Shown here: positions 25,030 through 37,800 of the stretch, piece after piece | How positions within the stretch are numbered: the stretch's first letter is position 1 | Layout: every line of letters starts with the position of its first letter | From: Parascedosporium putredinis | Lineage: Eukaryota > Ascomycota > Sordariomycetes > Microascales > Microascaceae | Direction: 5' to 3' | NCBI GenBank assembly: GCA_949357655.1 | Contig: CASHTG010000001.1 | Span: 1,736,001-1,800,000 of the forward strand | Length of the DNA stretch: 64,000 nt | Translations under genes and position numbers: made by a program | Notes under the pieces: generated by a model | What the model saw: the letters and a program-made list of their open reading frames with translations, nothing else | What the model was told of the DNA's origin: nothing | Databases searched by the model: none

Positions 25030-27123
25030 ATGTCGAAACTCACCTTCAGTCCGCGGTTAAGCCCCGAACCGCCGTCCACGCTATCCGGGGCTGGCGCTTG
25101 GCACGTCGTGCTCGCTCATCCTCATATCAGAAGAGCGTCTGAAGCGACTGGAGCTGGCCCAGGCAGTCGCTGATAACGGAAAGCTTCTCAAGTCTCAAAG
25201 ATGTTATAACCCCGGGGGCACGGTAGCCGCAATGGCTCAGCTGGAGTACGCCACTGCGAGCATGTCGGTCACTACCGCAACAGAAGGCGCCGTCGAATAT
25301 ATACGAGAAACGCCCAGGGAGGAACGGGGAAAGCGGGAGGAGGCTGAAGAACAAGCTCGGTGGACCGCGCGGCCGCCGGCCACTTTCCGGAAGGACGGAA
25401 TCTTTCACAAAGCGAACTTTCCTAGTCTCAAGGCGAACCTTAGCACGATCTCGACACAGGAGTGCCGATGCCCCGGCACAGGTGGGCGAGGAACTGCCGG
25501 CAGCACGTTGCCGTAATGCAGGACATCTCCCACTTGCAGGAGCGCATCTCACGGACACCCTCGAACACAAAAGTACCAGAAGCCATCCTCAAAGAGGCCC
25601 AGGCCCTCCTCGTAACTCTGTACCGACGAAGGGATATCATTGCGACGCACACGGTGGTGGACGCCCTCTGCTCATATCCGGGCTTCGACCACGAGGACCT
25701 CTCTATTCCCGACGTGGACCCCAAATTCATTCTCCGCGGCCTCGTTTACGCCACGCGGGCCAGCAAGCGACGGCCACCCCGGCGCTTCAAGCTCGCGGTG
25801 TACAAATTCTGGACCGAGCTCAAAAGGCCGCCCCTGCGGAGAGCGGTGCTCTTCCAAGCCCTTGCAGAAGAGTTCGAGAGGGACAGCTCCGGCCGCACCA
25901 TGCACTCGTTCCTCGCTACCTCACACGTGCGGTTCGGGCGGTACCGAACATGCAAGCTTCTCGTGCTCCCCGTGGCCGAGTTTTACCGGGCGCAGGACAA
26001 GGCCGACGCCCTGGCCCTTTGGCTTAGCCGAGCGGACGAGGCAGGCGTGCCTATATGCGCTTCGTCACCGGGCCGCAAGTTCCTCAAGGAGGCTGACACC
26101 GAGCCCAACGCCCTAGACACTGCGCAGGAGACGTATACCCCGGAGGATGCTTGTGTCATGAGGTTCAGGGACGACATCCGCCGGCCACTGAAAAAGCTCA
26201 AGAAACATCTCGATGCGGCACAGCTGCAGACGTTTTCGGGCATGTCGGAGGCGGCACGTGCTCGAGATTGGCAGCGCGTCCTATACTGTTACTCGGACAG
26301 CCTCAAGAGCAATGTGACGATATCAGATGCGTGCCTTCGTCTGGCGCTTGAGGCGGCCGTCGAGCTGGAGGGCATCCACAGCGCGACAGCGCTCAGGCTC
26401 GTCAAACAAGCTCGCAAAGAATCTCTGGATGTGGAAACCATTATGCAGACGTTACTCCTCGCGCGGATCGACGGTATCGGGGACCAGCAGGCAGCAACAC
26501 GATCCTCTGCATCGGTCGGTGATGCGTATAGGCTAATTGAGAGCTTGCTCTCAGCCGTCCAGCCCGTCTACCCTCATCCTTCGGAGCTGGTATACAACCG
26601 GGCCATACGAGTATGCCTGCAGAACTCAGAGTTTGAGCAAACAATCAAGCTCTGCATGCAGCTAGGAGAAGAACACTGGAACGGCGACGCGCTATTTCAG
26701 GTTCATAATTTCGCCAGCCTCCTGACGGTGGCGGTGCGCAGCAAGGACCACGCCCTGCTGCAGAAACTACTCGAAGCGCTTCCCGGGAGGCCCTACCGGG
26801 GACATCCAATATGCAAATGGTCACTGCGGCGGGCGAGGTTCTGGTTGGAGCAGATGATTGCCAAGACGACCTCGGGAGAGGAGAAACAGAAACACTCAGA
26901 CGCTCTCGAGTCGTTGGAGGCGGCATACCAGAACGTCATGCAGGCGCGGGCTCAAGCTCACTGGCATTTCAAGGCCAAACTTCGGTCGATTGCGCGCGAG
27001 ACGCTGGCCCCGAAGCGCAATTACGAGAGCGTAGAGACGGTCTACAAAGCCTCAGGCCCGGGTCACGCCGCTGCGATATACGAGAGATCACTGGGAGAGG
27101 ACACAAATCTTTCACTATTATGA
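25030..27123 (+). CDS. PPR-like helical-repeat protein, probably mitochondrial
   Basis: The main frame (25462-27123, about 550 codons) encodes an alpha-helical protein with repeat-like segments such as ELVYNRAIRVCLQNSEFEQTIKLC, typical of degenerate pentatricopeptide repeats (quoted part: ELVYNRAIRV). Fungal PPR proteins of this kind act in mitochondrial RNA processing or translation; the target is unknown. Coding-like sequence extends upstream in two other frames. From the ATG at 25030 (MSKLTFSPRLS) it runs to about 25130, then EERLKRLELAQAVADNGK and a Glu-rich stretch continue to about 25460. I infer two base losses, near 25130 and 25440-25480, which would make one protein of about 698 aa. 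No intron with good splice sites explains the breaks better. The start is the least certain part, and an upstream presequence is possible. Confidence 0.6.
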
Positions 27124-28916
27124 TGATGATGTATACTATAGCATAGAAAGTGTAAGAGAAAGACGGGGGAGGGTGATGAAGCCATGCTAGATCTTGGCCT
27201 AGGAAACAGCGCCTTTGTTTTTGTTAGACAGTCCTAACCAGGTCTACCTTTGGAACTATACATACACAGATAATCTCTGTCGCGTCTTCATCCCGCTGTC
27301 AGTGGCAACAGCTCCGCTGCCTTGGTTAATGTACGTATTGAATACTAAATTATATTCATCCACAACTAATTCAGACGTGATTCGGATGGAAGGAAGAAAA
27401 CGGTGGGGGAGTTAGCCAAAGGACTCAAGGATCGCCAGAAACGTGAAAAGTAAAAGTCTCCTAAAATGGGGCTTCCAAAGTCCCCGATATGCTGCTGCCT
27501 TCACAGCTCCGACGTGTGGATGGTGTGAGACGAGTTCACTTGAATGGGATTGAGACGAATTGGTGGAGCATTATCACATGCGTCGAGAAAACATGCCAGT
27601 GAGAATCGATTCCTTTTGATTGATCAATTGCAACGCTTGGGTCAATCAACAAATCCATCTATTTTCTTCTTTCTTGGGTCTGATCCCCTAGTTCAAGTCT
27701 AGTGGTTGGGTCCAGGTACATTCGTCCAAAACGTGCCCAGCAAACAGGCAGCCACAAATTTCTCTGCAAATTCTCAGGTGAGGACGTTGCAGAGAAGCAT
27801 GTGAAGATGCAGGCGCCCGGTCGCTCCCAACAATCCGTTCCCAGCCAACATGCAGTCGTTTTCCTGGCTGTGTCAAGCGAAGAGGGGGAATGTCTCCCAG
27901 TGTGTGGTGCTGCTATATCGATTGATATTATTGCATCAGCCTGAAAGTACTAAATGAACGTACGGACCGGTTGGCGAGACCCCGTGGGCCTCCAAGGCAG
28001 GAAGCCAGCGAAATCTAGAGCTCGAGGGGACGCGGGTTCCGATTCCGCGTATAGATGTACATCCAGGCCCCAAGGCGGTCAGGGTCTCTCAGTCGAGGTT
28101 ACCGCAGCAGTGGCACGATTCTAGGGCGGGATGGTCTGGTCTCATCTCAAGGGATCGAATCTGACAATTAACGGGGCCTTTCTTTTTTTTTTTTCTCGCT
28201 TTTGGGGGCACTTCGGATAATACCTCCGCCAACACGCGTTCTTCTGTACCACTGTGGCTAAACTCTCGTAGCACTGGTACCTGGATATCCCCTGACGACA
28301 CTGTACCACCTCGGAAATCTGTTCACCTAAAGAAGAGGAAGGAGCACTGAAAAAAAAAAAAAAAAAAAGAGGGATCAAAATTAATAGCTTGATACTCGGA
28401 CGGCTTGTCCTGATTATCCACCTGCGCCTTCCCTTCCCTCTGGTCCCCGTTTCTCCCTTGCGAAATTTCCCCAGCGCGAGGATCCGAACAGGTAGCAGCG
28501 AGTGAACCCGTTCTGGTGCGAGAAGCAAGCAGGGGAACATCAATCATTCGAGGTTGCTTGCGACGGCTCACATCTCTGCTATTACAAAACCATCGCCAGT
28601 TGCTTCGTTCACTAAGCGCATCTCCCCTCCTTTTTTCCTGCTCCAAATTATCTCTGTGTCCGTCTTCCCCCCCACTCCCCTTCCTAAACGCCGCCTTTTT
28701 GGTCCAGAGGGTACCTCTTTCTCGTCTCCATCTCTTTTCTAGCATTGGCACTAACACTCCTTCAGACGCTGCCACTATTTCAGGCCATCTCGCCCCTCCT
28801 TTTTTCCTCTCTCTCCGCGACGAGATCCTTGGCCTCCCGCTTCCCTCGACACCAATTCCAACTCTCAACCCTAGTCTACGCCTTGTCCTATATATTCGCA
28901 CAGTCTCTCTTCCGCG
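27124..28916. other. intergenic, PPR-like gene to erg1
   Basis: 1.8 kb without a supportable gene. It includes an 18-nt A homopolymer around 28351-28368 and a TTGATCAA-type palindrome at 27617-27630. From about 28600 to the erg1 start there is a strongly pyrimidine-rich tract, which is the likely erg1 core promoter and 5' leader. The T-arm-like bases near 28030-28055 do not fold as a tRNA. Confidence 0.55.
28600..28910 (+). promoter_or_regulatory. pyrimidine-rich erg1 promoter / 5' leader
   Basis: Long CT-rich runs (for example TCTCCCCTCC and CCTCTCTCTCC) extend up to the erg1 start, and TATATATT-like sequence lies near 28890. CT-rich tracts close to the start are common in strongly expressed fungal genes. 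No sterol-response element is obvious by eye. This is an inference from composition. Confidence 0.4.
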
Positions 28917-30421
28917 ATGAGCCACCTACCATGTTGCCAGACGGCCGTTGAGGTCATGTCCGAGTCCAGGCGCCGAAATAACTACCACGAAGCCGAGGTC
29001 GTCGTGGTTGGCGCCGGCGTCTTTGGCTGCGCCGTTGCCTTTGCGCTAGCCAACCAGGGCCGTAGCGTTCTCCTCCTCGAAAGGTGGATGCACCAACCCG
29101 ACCGCATCGTTGGCGAGCTCCTGCAGCCCGGCGGCGTAGCGGCGCTCCGCAAGCTCGGCCTCGAACACTGCCTCGAGGGCATCGACGCCGTGCCCTGTAT
29201 TGGCTACAACGTCATCTACGACGGTACCCCCTGCGCGTTTCCCTACCCCATGCTCGACGATAAGGGCAACGTCGTCTACGAAAAGTCTGGCAGCGGCGAC
29301 GGCAAGCGGCCCGAGGGAAAGTCGTTCCACCATGGCCGCTTCATCATGAAGCTCAGGAAGCGTGCCTTGCCCACAAGAACATCACCGTCGTCGAGACCAA
29401 GGCGACGAAGCCCGTCAGGGGCGACAAGTATGACCAGATTCTAGGCGTCGAGGCGGTGACGCGGAACAAGGAGACAAACGAGAACGAAAAGGACTATTTT
29501 TCGGCCAACTCACCATCATCGCCGATGGCTACGCCTCCACCTTTAGGGCCGAACACCTCCAGCGCGAGGCCGTCGTCAAGAGCAAGTTCTACGCCCTTGA
29601 GCTCATCGACTGCCCCCTCTTGAGCCCCTACCACGGCCACGTCGTCATCGGCAACACCTTCCCCACCCTCCTCTACCAGATCGGCACCCACGAGACCCGC
29701 GCCCTCATCGATGTCCCCGAGGGCCTACCCGCCGCCGCCCCCGCCGCAGGCGGCGTGAAGGGCTACATCAAGAACGTCGTCGTCCCCGCCTTGCCAGAGC
29801 AGCTCCGCCCCAGCATCCTCAAGGCCCTCGAGGACGGCAAGCTCCCCAAGAGCATGCCCAACTCCTACCTACCCCCACCAAACAGACGGCCAAGGGCCTC
29901 ATCGTCCTCGGCGACGCTATGAACATGCGCCATCCCCTCACCGGTGGCGGCATGACAGTCGCTTTCAACGACGTCGTCCTCCTCGCCGACCTCCTCGCCC
30001 CCGAAAAAGTTCCCACCTTGGGCAACCTCGACGCCGTCCAGAACGCCATGGACACTTTCCACTGGCGTCGCAAGCGCCTCACCTCCATCATCAACGTCCT
30101 CGCCATGGCTCTCTACAACCTCTTCGCCGCCGACAGCTGGCAGCTCCGCGCCCTCCAGCGCGGCTGCTTCGAGTACTTCCAGCGCGGCGTGACCGAGGAC
30201 CCTTCGGGCCTCCTCGGCGGCGTCATCCACAGCCCCGCCGTCCTCGCTTATCACTTCTTCACCGTCGCCTTTGTAGGCATCTGGCTCAATATCAAGTCTA
30301 CCCTCTCCTCTGCCGGCATCCTCGCCCCCTTATGCTACCCGTTGCCCTCATCAAGTCCGTCCTCATCCTTGCCACCGCCTGTGTAGTATTCCTGCCTGTG
30401 TTGTGGAGAGAGGCGATTTAA
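28917..30421 (+). CDS. erg1: squalene epoxidase (squalene monooxygenase)
   Basis: Intronless, about 502 aa after restoring four lost bases (an in-frame second ATG at 28956 is an alternative start). It oxidises squalene to 2,3-oxidosqualene with FAD and O2 in the ER, the first oxygen-dependent ergosterol step and the allylamine target. The sequence shows the FAD dinucleotide fold (VVVVGAGVFG), LLLERW, DRIVGELLQPGG, the second FAD motif GDAMNMRHPLTGGGM, and a C-terminal hydrophobic anchor (SVLILATACVVFLPVLW). Apparent losses lie at GG 29356-29357, T5 29497-29501, C5 29872-29876 and C5 30325-30329; each is repaired by one base. The repaired length is exactly 503 codons including stop (30419-30421). 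Uncorrected, the locus breaks into pieces with false stops at about 29444, 29922 and 30386. Confidence 0.92.
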
Positions 30422-31143
30422 GCTAGCAGGAATCAAGAAGGGAAAAAAAATTAAAAAAACTAGGTGGTGATTCAACCTGCTATCACCTCCAGATCCAAGC
30501 CGTCTCGCATTTTCCAGCCTCTGTTTTATAGCACTCTCCGCCCTTTCCCTACCACCCATTCCTTCCTTCCTCTTCCTTTCCCACTTCTTTCTCTCTTTTC
30601 TACTTCACGTCTATATTTTTCCCGTCTTCACCTCTTGAAGGTCCTACTTTGGCTAGTATCGGGAGCAGTGGGACTCGTGATTACGGGGACGCTTGGCTCG
30701 TCCTCGCCCCTCTCCGTCCCCTCACGCCTCCCTTTTTCTTTTCCCATCCACGTACGCACATAAAGCAATAGTAATGTTAGAATACGAAAATACGGAAGGT
30801 TCGGGCTGCGCGTGGCTCGAAACGGGGCTGTTTCCTTTTGTACTGTAGAAAACCGCGTCATATAATTCTTAATCTCATGGTTCTCATGGTTCTCAAAAGT
30901 CGAACGAGTGAGCAAAACAGATTCAAACATCCTAATTTTGTCTATACAGTAACCTTTGCGTTTTCATGTGTTATTTGATCTTGGGGTTTTTTCAATTCAT
31001 TTCATCGTCTTGGTACGGAGGGCGGCGGTGCGACCCCGTTTCGCGAGCTCTGTCGACATAAACTGGCCTCTCAGCCCTACCAAAAACGGCCGAACCAGGA
31101 ATAGTGGTAAAGATCCTGACTCGCGCCGTGGCTAGCCCTTTCC
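30422..31143. other. convergent intergenic region erg1 / alg5
   Basis: About 720 bp of 3' flank for two convergent genes. It has A- and CT-rich patches near 30440-30460 and 30560-30620 and a duplicated CATGGTTCT at about 30877-30895. No gene or terminator structure is apparent. Confidence 0.55.
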
Positions 31144-32600
31144 TCATGTCATCCTCCGTCGGTACACGCCCATCATCCAGCTTGCCCTTAGAACGGCCAA
31201 TCCTAGCGCCATGGCAATGCTGTCTCTTGCGAGGCTCATCTTGGAGCCGTCCACTTCATGCCACGCAATGGGAACCTCCGCCACCTTGATGCCGGCGGTC
31301 GTACCTATAACACTACCATCGGAACCAAGCACGGGTGTAGCAGGAGCCGACTCAGCGAGCATAAGCATCTCCACGTCGAAAATCCATCCTTCCGCGTGCA
31401 TGTAAGGGATGATGTGGGGAAGGGCGGCGCGGGAAAACAGCTTGAATCCGCACTGCGTGTCCTTGATTCGAGAGGTCGCGGGAGGGGTAAGGATCATGAG
31501 AACAAAATGGAACCCGCGCATAAGGAAGTTGCGGAGAGCAGATCGCTAAAGAGGTAGATGGTTAGAAACTGAGTGGTATAGGGTGACTGCGCTGCGGAGG
31601 CTTGACTAACCTTGACGACTGCCTCACTCCCGACGAGATGCGCACGACTGCCGACAGAGACTCCGCGATGAGAGCCATCCGCAACCTCTTCGCAGCCCTC
31701 AATCAACCGGCCCAGATCGCTAAACTTGGATGCACCGTCTGCATCGGCGAATAAAACATATTCTCCACGTGCGTGTCTGAAGCCATGAGTAACGGCACCG
31801 CCCTTGCCGCGGTTCTTTTCCAACGTTACGACACGCACCACGTCGTGAAGTTTGTGCTTTTTCGATAGTTCCAGCACTACGTCAACAGTACGGTCCCTGC
31901 TTCCATCGCTCACGACAATAATCTCGTATCCCGCCACCTTGGGAAGGGCCCGCCGCCGCGGGCTGGTCTCTTGCGCGTTCCAGGCAGAGCAGCGGTCTTG
32001 TCAGCGGCCGCCTTGTCGCCGGGCCGACCAAAGGTGCTGTCAAGGTACTCGACGGCTTCTTCAAGAGCAGCCGATATCCTGTCCTGCTCGTTGTAGGCGG
32101 GAACAATGACGCTGACGAGTACTGAGGGATCTTCGATGCGGCCCGTATCGGGTATGTGAAATTTGCCTAGCTCGGGCTGTTCGCGCTCTGAGAGCTTACG
32201 TTCGGCGAGCCATTGGTCGTACCAGCAGGGCAATTGCCGTCTAACGATAGTGCCATCGGTATTTGTCGTCTGATAGGTTTTTTCGGAGGAGAGGGGGCTC
32301 GTGGCTTAGGCGCGATGTAATGGAGGGCAAAGTAAACCTGCGTTCAACATGAAGAAGTTAGTGCCACCGGTCCTTTCTTCCTCGACCAGGCAAAAAGGCC
32401 ACCGGGATCCATTCCCCTTTCTGCCCCTTCCCTATTCCTTCCATGCCTAGGCCATCCTCTGAAGAGGCCAAGCGTGAGTTTCAAAAGAGGGAAAGCAAGG
32501 GTATACACACCGTGATTAGAGACAGCGGCGCGAGCGAGAGGAGAATTAAGAGGTGCGCGAACCAGGGAAGCCCTAGAAACGCGGTAACTAAGGAAAGCAT
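31144..32600 (-). CDS. alg5: dolichyl-phosphate beta-glucosyltransferase
   Basis: Exons are 32600-32511, 32337-31611 and 31545-31144 (introns 173 and 65 nt), giving about 406 aa after two lost bases. It is a GT2-family ER enzyme that makes Dol-P-Glc from UDP-Glc and dolichyl phosphate, the glucose donor for the lipid-linked oligosaccharide of N-glycosylation. An N-terminal hydrophobic anchor (MLSLVTAFLGLPWFAHLLILL) precedes VSVIVPAYNEQDR, EIIVVSDGSRDRT, NRGKGGAVTHGF and the metal-binding FADADGA motif. KDTQCGFKLFSR and the C-terminal WHEVDGSKM complete the set (longest quoted pieces trimmed by domain). Frame breaks are at G5 32293-32297 and GGG 31946-31948 (plus strand). The second falls in a basic insertion between the substrate loop and EIIVVSD. 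The start ATG is at 32600. Confidence 0.92.
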
Positions 32601-33632
32601 GGTCGCTCCCAGAAAGATGATGGCATTGGGGCCCGTCGGAGGCAGTGGTGGATTCGGGTTGCAAAATGGGTGCGAAGAAGCACTTGAGATTCTTTGAACT
32701 GGTCCCGGTCCGAGCTTGAAACCGCGTCTCTCCTCCACCCAGTTTGTGGTGGGGGCTTTCCGTTTAAGGAGTTGATTGAAAGGGATGAGGGGAAGCCCAC
32801 AGAAAGAATGCAGTGGAAAAAAATTCAATGCTTAAATAAGTCTCGTTTGTTTCAACATACTTTGAAAGGTGGCCATGAGAATCAATTTCATCTATCGCCC
32901 AAGGGAGTCGCAACGAGGCTATGGAGGAAGAAAGACCACATGTCAAGAACGAAGGGTGGCCCCTTCCACATTGATTATCGAGGACCCTATCAACGTTCTG
33001 TTTTCTCTTCATCGACACCACGTCATCCCCTGGCTCCGATTGGCCCGATTAGTGTTCAGGACAGGGGTATCCGCTGCGCGCACCTCCCCGTTCAAGCGAA
33101 AGACCCGCACGGCACCCGAACTGTACCTGCAGGCTAAGCTATGATTCGGATGCTCCTTCTCGTAGTCTCGGTCCCCGCTAAGGTGAAGACATTTAGGGAT
33201 TATGATGGAAGGCTACATATCAGTGCGATCACTCTAGGTTTCTGCGGGGCACATGACCCTTTATTCGAAGCATCAAGACATACTAGCTTCTTATTAACAA
33301 GAATTTTGATAATCTAAGTGATCTGCTACTTCCGCCGTTTGGCTCCAACAAAAGAAATCTGATAATAAGGAAGAGAATGAGGAATAAAGTCAAAACAGCC
33401 ACAAAGGAAAGCATTCGTTTATGCTAGTTGCACGCCTACAGGCGATATCGTCGTTATTTTGGGCGCCCGGTCGAGATCCAGAAGGCATAGCACATGATTA
33501 CAGAAGTCTATGAGACTCCTATCCAGAGCTTCATTATACTGTTGGCGGCCAGGGTTCAGCTGCGCTGCCAGGAAATATATATGACTCGCGCCCACTGCCC
33601 AGATTTGGCCAATATTCGTGACCGTGTACAGG
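32601..33632. other. intergenic, alg5 promoter and 3' flank of the hypothetical gene
   Basis: About 1 kb. Upstream of the alg5 ATG a frame continues open to 32828, but it has no homology-like features and is treated as 5' UTR. The rest shows no gene. Confidence 0.5.
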
Positions 33633-34811
33633 TTACGCCATGGTGGTTCCCGTTGGAGAGCTTCGTTGGCGGTGTATGAACGAGAGGGGAAGACGGCGAA
33701 GCACTCTCCAGGAATTAGCAGGTGACGCGGGCGAGCGCTTCGCGTCTGTGCCTTCGAGGCCAGAAGCTTGTATTTCGCATCCTGCCTTTGTGAATTTTCG
33801 GGAGCTATCCTGCTCAGCCAAGTTTTCGGTGGCCACGATCCTGCGGTTCTCATCGCCATCCGCCGTAGGTTCCAAGATAGAGGGTAGGGTAGGATCCGCT
33901 CTTGATGCTGGCTTCATTGGGGCAGAGGGGGCCGTCTGCGGAAGCCCCAACAGATTTGGGCCCGCTTTCTTGTCTACAGCAGACAGGCCGGGCTCGATAC
34001 TACATACGGAGGAAGAGGACGAAGAAATTGCCGGGACCGGGCGGCGGCTCGAGAGGCCAGAGCGGGGAGAGGAAGTCGAGGGTACCGAAGAAGCCGTAGT
34101 ATTGGAAGTCCGGAATGGACGAGTGGGGTGTAAGTATTGGCCTCCGTTCGTCGAAGAAGAGCGAGACATGTCTGAGTGGCTCGACGAACCGGGGTCACGA
34201 GCCCCCGTCCCGAAAGCTTCATTTCGAGTCCATCCTGGAATGAGAACGTCGAGTTTCCGGAGCTAGAAGGGGTTCTCCCGCCTATAGGGCGACGCGTTAG
34301 GGCGATGATTTCTTCAGTGCAGTATGTTTAGGGTTACGTACCGTAGAGCGGTCCTTGGGGACGAGAGCGTATCTCCATGAGAACCTTCTCGATCTCTTTA
34401 CCCTTGATAGATCGAGCCCCGCCAGCGGAGGCGTGCTATAACCGGTGCCTGTGGCAAAAGTATAGCTTCGCGACTGCCCTGGAATGAAGAAGCAACAAAA
34501 CTATACGACCTCGGGGTGTCGAGAGCAGAGTTCGCGTCGCCGTCAGAGTACACGATGCTACTAGAAGGTCTTAGTCCCCCACACGCAGCCTCTGCCATCA
34601 TCATGAGACTGCGTCTTCTGTTCTCCGCTACGATTCTAGGGCGATCTTCAGCCCTGCATGCTGCGGGAGCTCCAGCGACGGCATCGATAGCGGCATGCGT
34701 GGGTATATGCCTGTATGGAACCTTGACTGGCTGAACCTCTGGCTTTGGCGGCTGTTTTTTCGAATCTTTGGCCTGTTGCCTACCTTTCCTTATCAGCGCG
34801 AAGATGGACAT
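33633..34811 (-). CDS. conserved filamentous-fungal hypothetical protein, Ser-rich
   Basis: Exon 1 is 34811-34342 and exon 2 is 34281 to about 33633, with a 60-nt intron that has good splice sites. The N-terminus (MSIFALIRKGRQQAKDSKKQ) and the following VPYRHIPTHAAIDAVAGAP match a family I recognise as common in Pezizomycotina but without known function. After it come Ser/Pro-rich disordered segments, the short SIKGKEIEKV motif before the intron, GGRTPSSSGNSTF after it, and SHSDMSRSSSTNGGQ. Two frame breaks are inferred. One lies between about 34395 and 34440 and needs a net shift of two lost bases or one extra; the other is near 34195-34215. The summed length remains a whole number of codons, consistent with these. 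The C-terminal end is the least certain part. Probably cytosolic and disordered. Confidence 0.55.
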
Positions 34812-37800
34812 GATGTCGAGTTATCTTGGTGGGCGGGTATGGAGGTAGGTGTGTGACGACGTGTAAAGTGCTACGCCGAGTAAGAAATGTGGAAAATGGC
34901 AGATTGTAAAGGTGCAAACTATTAGGGAAAGAAGGACTGAAGACTAGGACGGGTATAAGTAGCTCCTCTCACCCGGAGAGAGAAAGAAGACGATGGAGGC
35001 TGAGAACGGGGGAGGAAAGGCTATGAAGTACTTATCGCGGGTACACGCATCAGGTTGCCGTCTATCATGGGGAGGAGGAGGAAAGGCTGACAGGGGCCAA
35101 AAGCGAACAAACAGGAAAAATACATCGCCCAAGTTTTGATGGGCCATGCCATCACAGTCGAGATCAAAATAGAACGGAGAGCGCGAAAAAGAAAAGAAGT
35201 GATAATGAAAAAGCAAGTCACAGGGGATGCGGTGTGAGTGTCGACGAGATAGGAGGAAGCTAATGACTTGAGTGAAAGGGTCCTTCGAAAGCACACACGT
35301 TAGGCGACGGGCACAGGGACGGGGTGATGTCTACAAGAACGCCAGACCGTCATGATAGTGAGGGACGGAGGGTTCACGGCGACGAATGCAAGTCGAGGCA
35401 GGGTGTGCAGTGATAGTACCAGAATATCCTCCTCGCCGATTCCCGGCTGCGAATCAAGATGCCCGGCTTGGAATGCTTCTCGGGAAGACGCCAACCTGAA
35501 GAAGCCGGCGCACGCCACTAAGCAAGCCCATTCGTTAGTCGACGAAATGCGAAGCCGAGGGCTCTATTGGTATTTGGAACCGAGTCGAGGGGGCGGCTGC
35601 CCGGCTGGCGACGTTGTTATCGCGACCGACAATCGGAACCGTGGCTTGCATTTGATTCCGCTGTGCGCTCCCAACTTCACCAAGGAATGACTGGCGCAAG
35701 CTTATCTGGGCTGAGCGCGCCAAGCCTCGGGCGAAGAGTACGCCCAGGCCGAATCGGTGAGGATAGAGGGCGCACAATGGGAAGCGAGAGGATGTGAATG
35801 AACGTTGGCCTCTTGCTCGAGTCATTCACTCCCAGATTGCCAGATTACCGAGCAGACCTGTGTTGGCGGCGGCCGTACCGCCGCTGACTTGCGCGACGCA
35901 TGGAGCTCTTGGTATAATAGGATAGATGGCATTTCATAGGCACCTGGGAGTATTTGGCAAGATAACCGGTTCACCCTAAGATAGGAGTTTCCTTAATTTA
36001 TCAAGGCCATCACGAAGGACGAGAAGAAAGATTCTTTACGAGAATGGAAGAACGGAGCTCGACCGCCACATGGTCGGCACGGAAGGAATGAAGCTCCGGG
36101 CAGCATGCTGAAGCGGCTGAGAAAGCGGTGGGTGTGGATCGACATGGACCCGTTTTCCCCAAGGAGTTTGATATCACAACCCATCTCTAGGTCTTGTCCT
36201 CGCGAGATGTGTGTGATTTGCAAACTCAGCTTACGCCAAGGCGCCAAACTTATAAGCGGAGGCCCTTCCGATATCAATCGAAGAGGTGTAAAGAAAATCC
36301 ACACCGGCCTACCCACAACTTGAAGCCACTCTCTATCTAGAATGTGGCGATTGCACGAGATGAGGTTCAGCCTCATAGCAGCGGAAACTTCAGTTAAGCT
36401 CTCATGGATAATTTCCAACATTCTTCTCTTCCATACCTTCCCTTGCCTTTCAGGGATATTCTCTCTCTCCCTTATCCTGTCCTGGCCCTGTTCAATCCTC
36501 AGTGGCTTAGTTCGTCGCGAAGGCTGCCATTCTACCCAGCACATTACACATGGATGTAGCTGATGGAATGGATATCAAGGTGCGCCGTAGTTGGTAAACT
36601 GGGGCGCTGGAAGGCCCATCAATTCTAATGGAGCTTCTCTCAAGCGTAGGTGCCAAGCGCCTGATGGACTTGCAATTGGCAGTTGGATAAGCTGAGGTGA
36701 AACATTCGTCGATGGAAGACGAAACATCTTTAAGTGATCTAGCTCGTTCTGATAGCATATTTTAGAGACGGTCTCGCTTGCTGGCGACGGTGCCTGGCAG
36801 CAGTGGAGACATACTCTGCTCGAATGAACTCATCAGAGCTAGGGAATCAATCAATGGTGCCACCAGCACTGAGATTGATCAATTGATCCTTCAGCGACCA
36901 TCAGAGGAACAGGGCAACCCACCCGCCCAGACGGGTCGGAAATTTCGTTGGCTGGTGCAGAGTCGCATCGCGTCAAATGCATCAACGCCAGACTCATCAC
37001 CCGACACGTTACGACCCTGGTGCCCGAAGTCGACAATCTTTTGTCGATTGCAGCCTCGGCTCTCCAGATGTGCCGGACAGGACAGCGATCGCTGCGCGCC
37101 CCTCCCTTCTGGAATGATCCCAATGAATCATCCATGGATCTGTCCGAGATTGGCGACCTTCTTTTGAATTTGACACTTCTAGGTTTGAGACGAAAATCAT
37201 TGTCTTGTCGTGGGCCTGAGGGTCCCGTATTGATCCACTCGCCAATACACGGAATACGAGAATATTGGATATTGGGATTATTGACAACAGCTGAACTATG
37301 AGCAGAGGGAGGTGCGGGAGGGCCACGATTGGCAATTCACCAACGGCGAGATGGAATTTAGCCCCGTCGGCGAATTAAACTTGGACACCGTGCGCCAAAG
37401 ATAGACTGGAAAAAGAAAGAGGAAAAACTCGAAAAAGGCAATTGCGAGAAAAGAAAAGAAAATTCGCAGCCCAAGCGCGTTTTCCCCACTTCCCAGCAAA
37501 TGGGCCAAGTGTGGGGGCCCTCCTCAAGACTGGGGGACCCATCCATTCTCCAAGGAATTAGCTGCTAAGAAACGAGCGTGCATCTTATCATCGGCACCGC
37601 CCGTTGCCTAAAGGGATCCGTTGATGCAGGCCTGGTGGCGTAAAAGTACAGTGATCCTCACCGTTGGACCAGTCAGAGCCGTGATTACCGCTACTATGAC
37701 GCCTTTCGCGACTCCGTCTTTAATCACTCTCCTTGCAAACGGTTGAGCCTGCGGAATTTCGCAACACACCTGGACATTGCGGAGAACCAACCCTGCCCGT

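Noticed and set aside
27950..28110. tRNA-like bases (GGGTTCCGATTCC)
   Set aside because: The T-loop length is wrong and no matching anticodon arm or acceptor stem could be paired.
29500..29503. Programmed ribosomal frameshifting in erg1 or other genes
   Set aside because: The breaks have no slippery heptamer or common downstream structure, occur in unrelated genes, and are consistently explained by one missing base each.
35993..36544. 183-codon minus-strand frame upstream of psy2
   Set aside because: No recognisable motif or family and no neighbour relationship; treated as intergenic.
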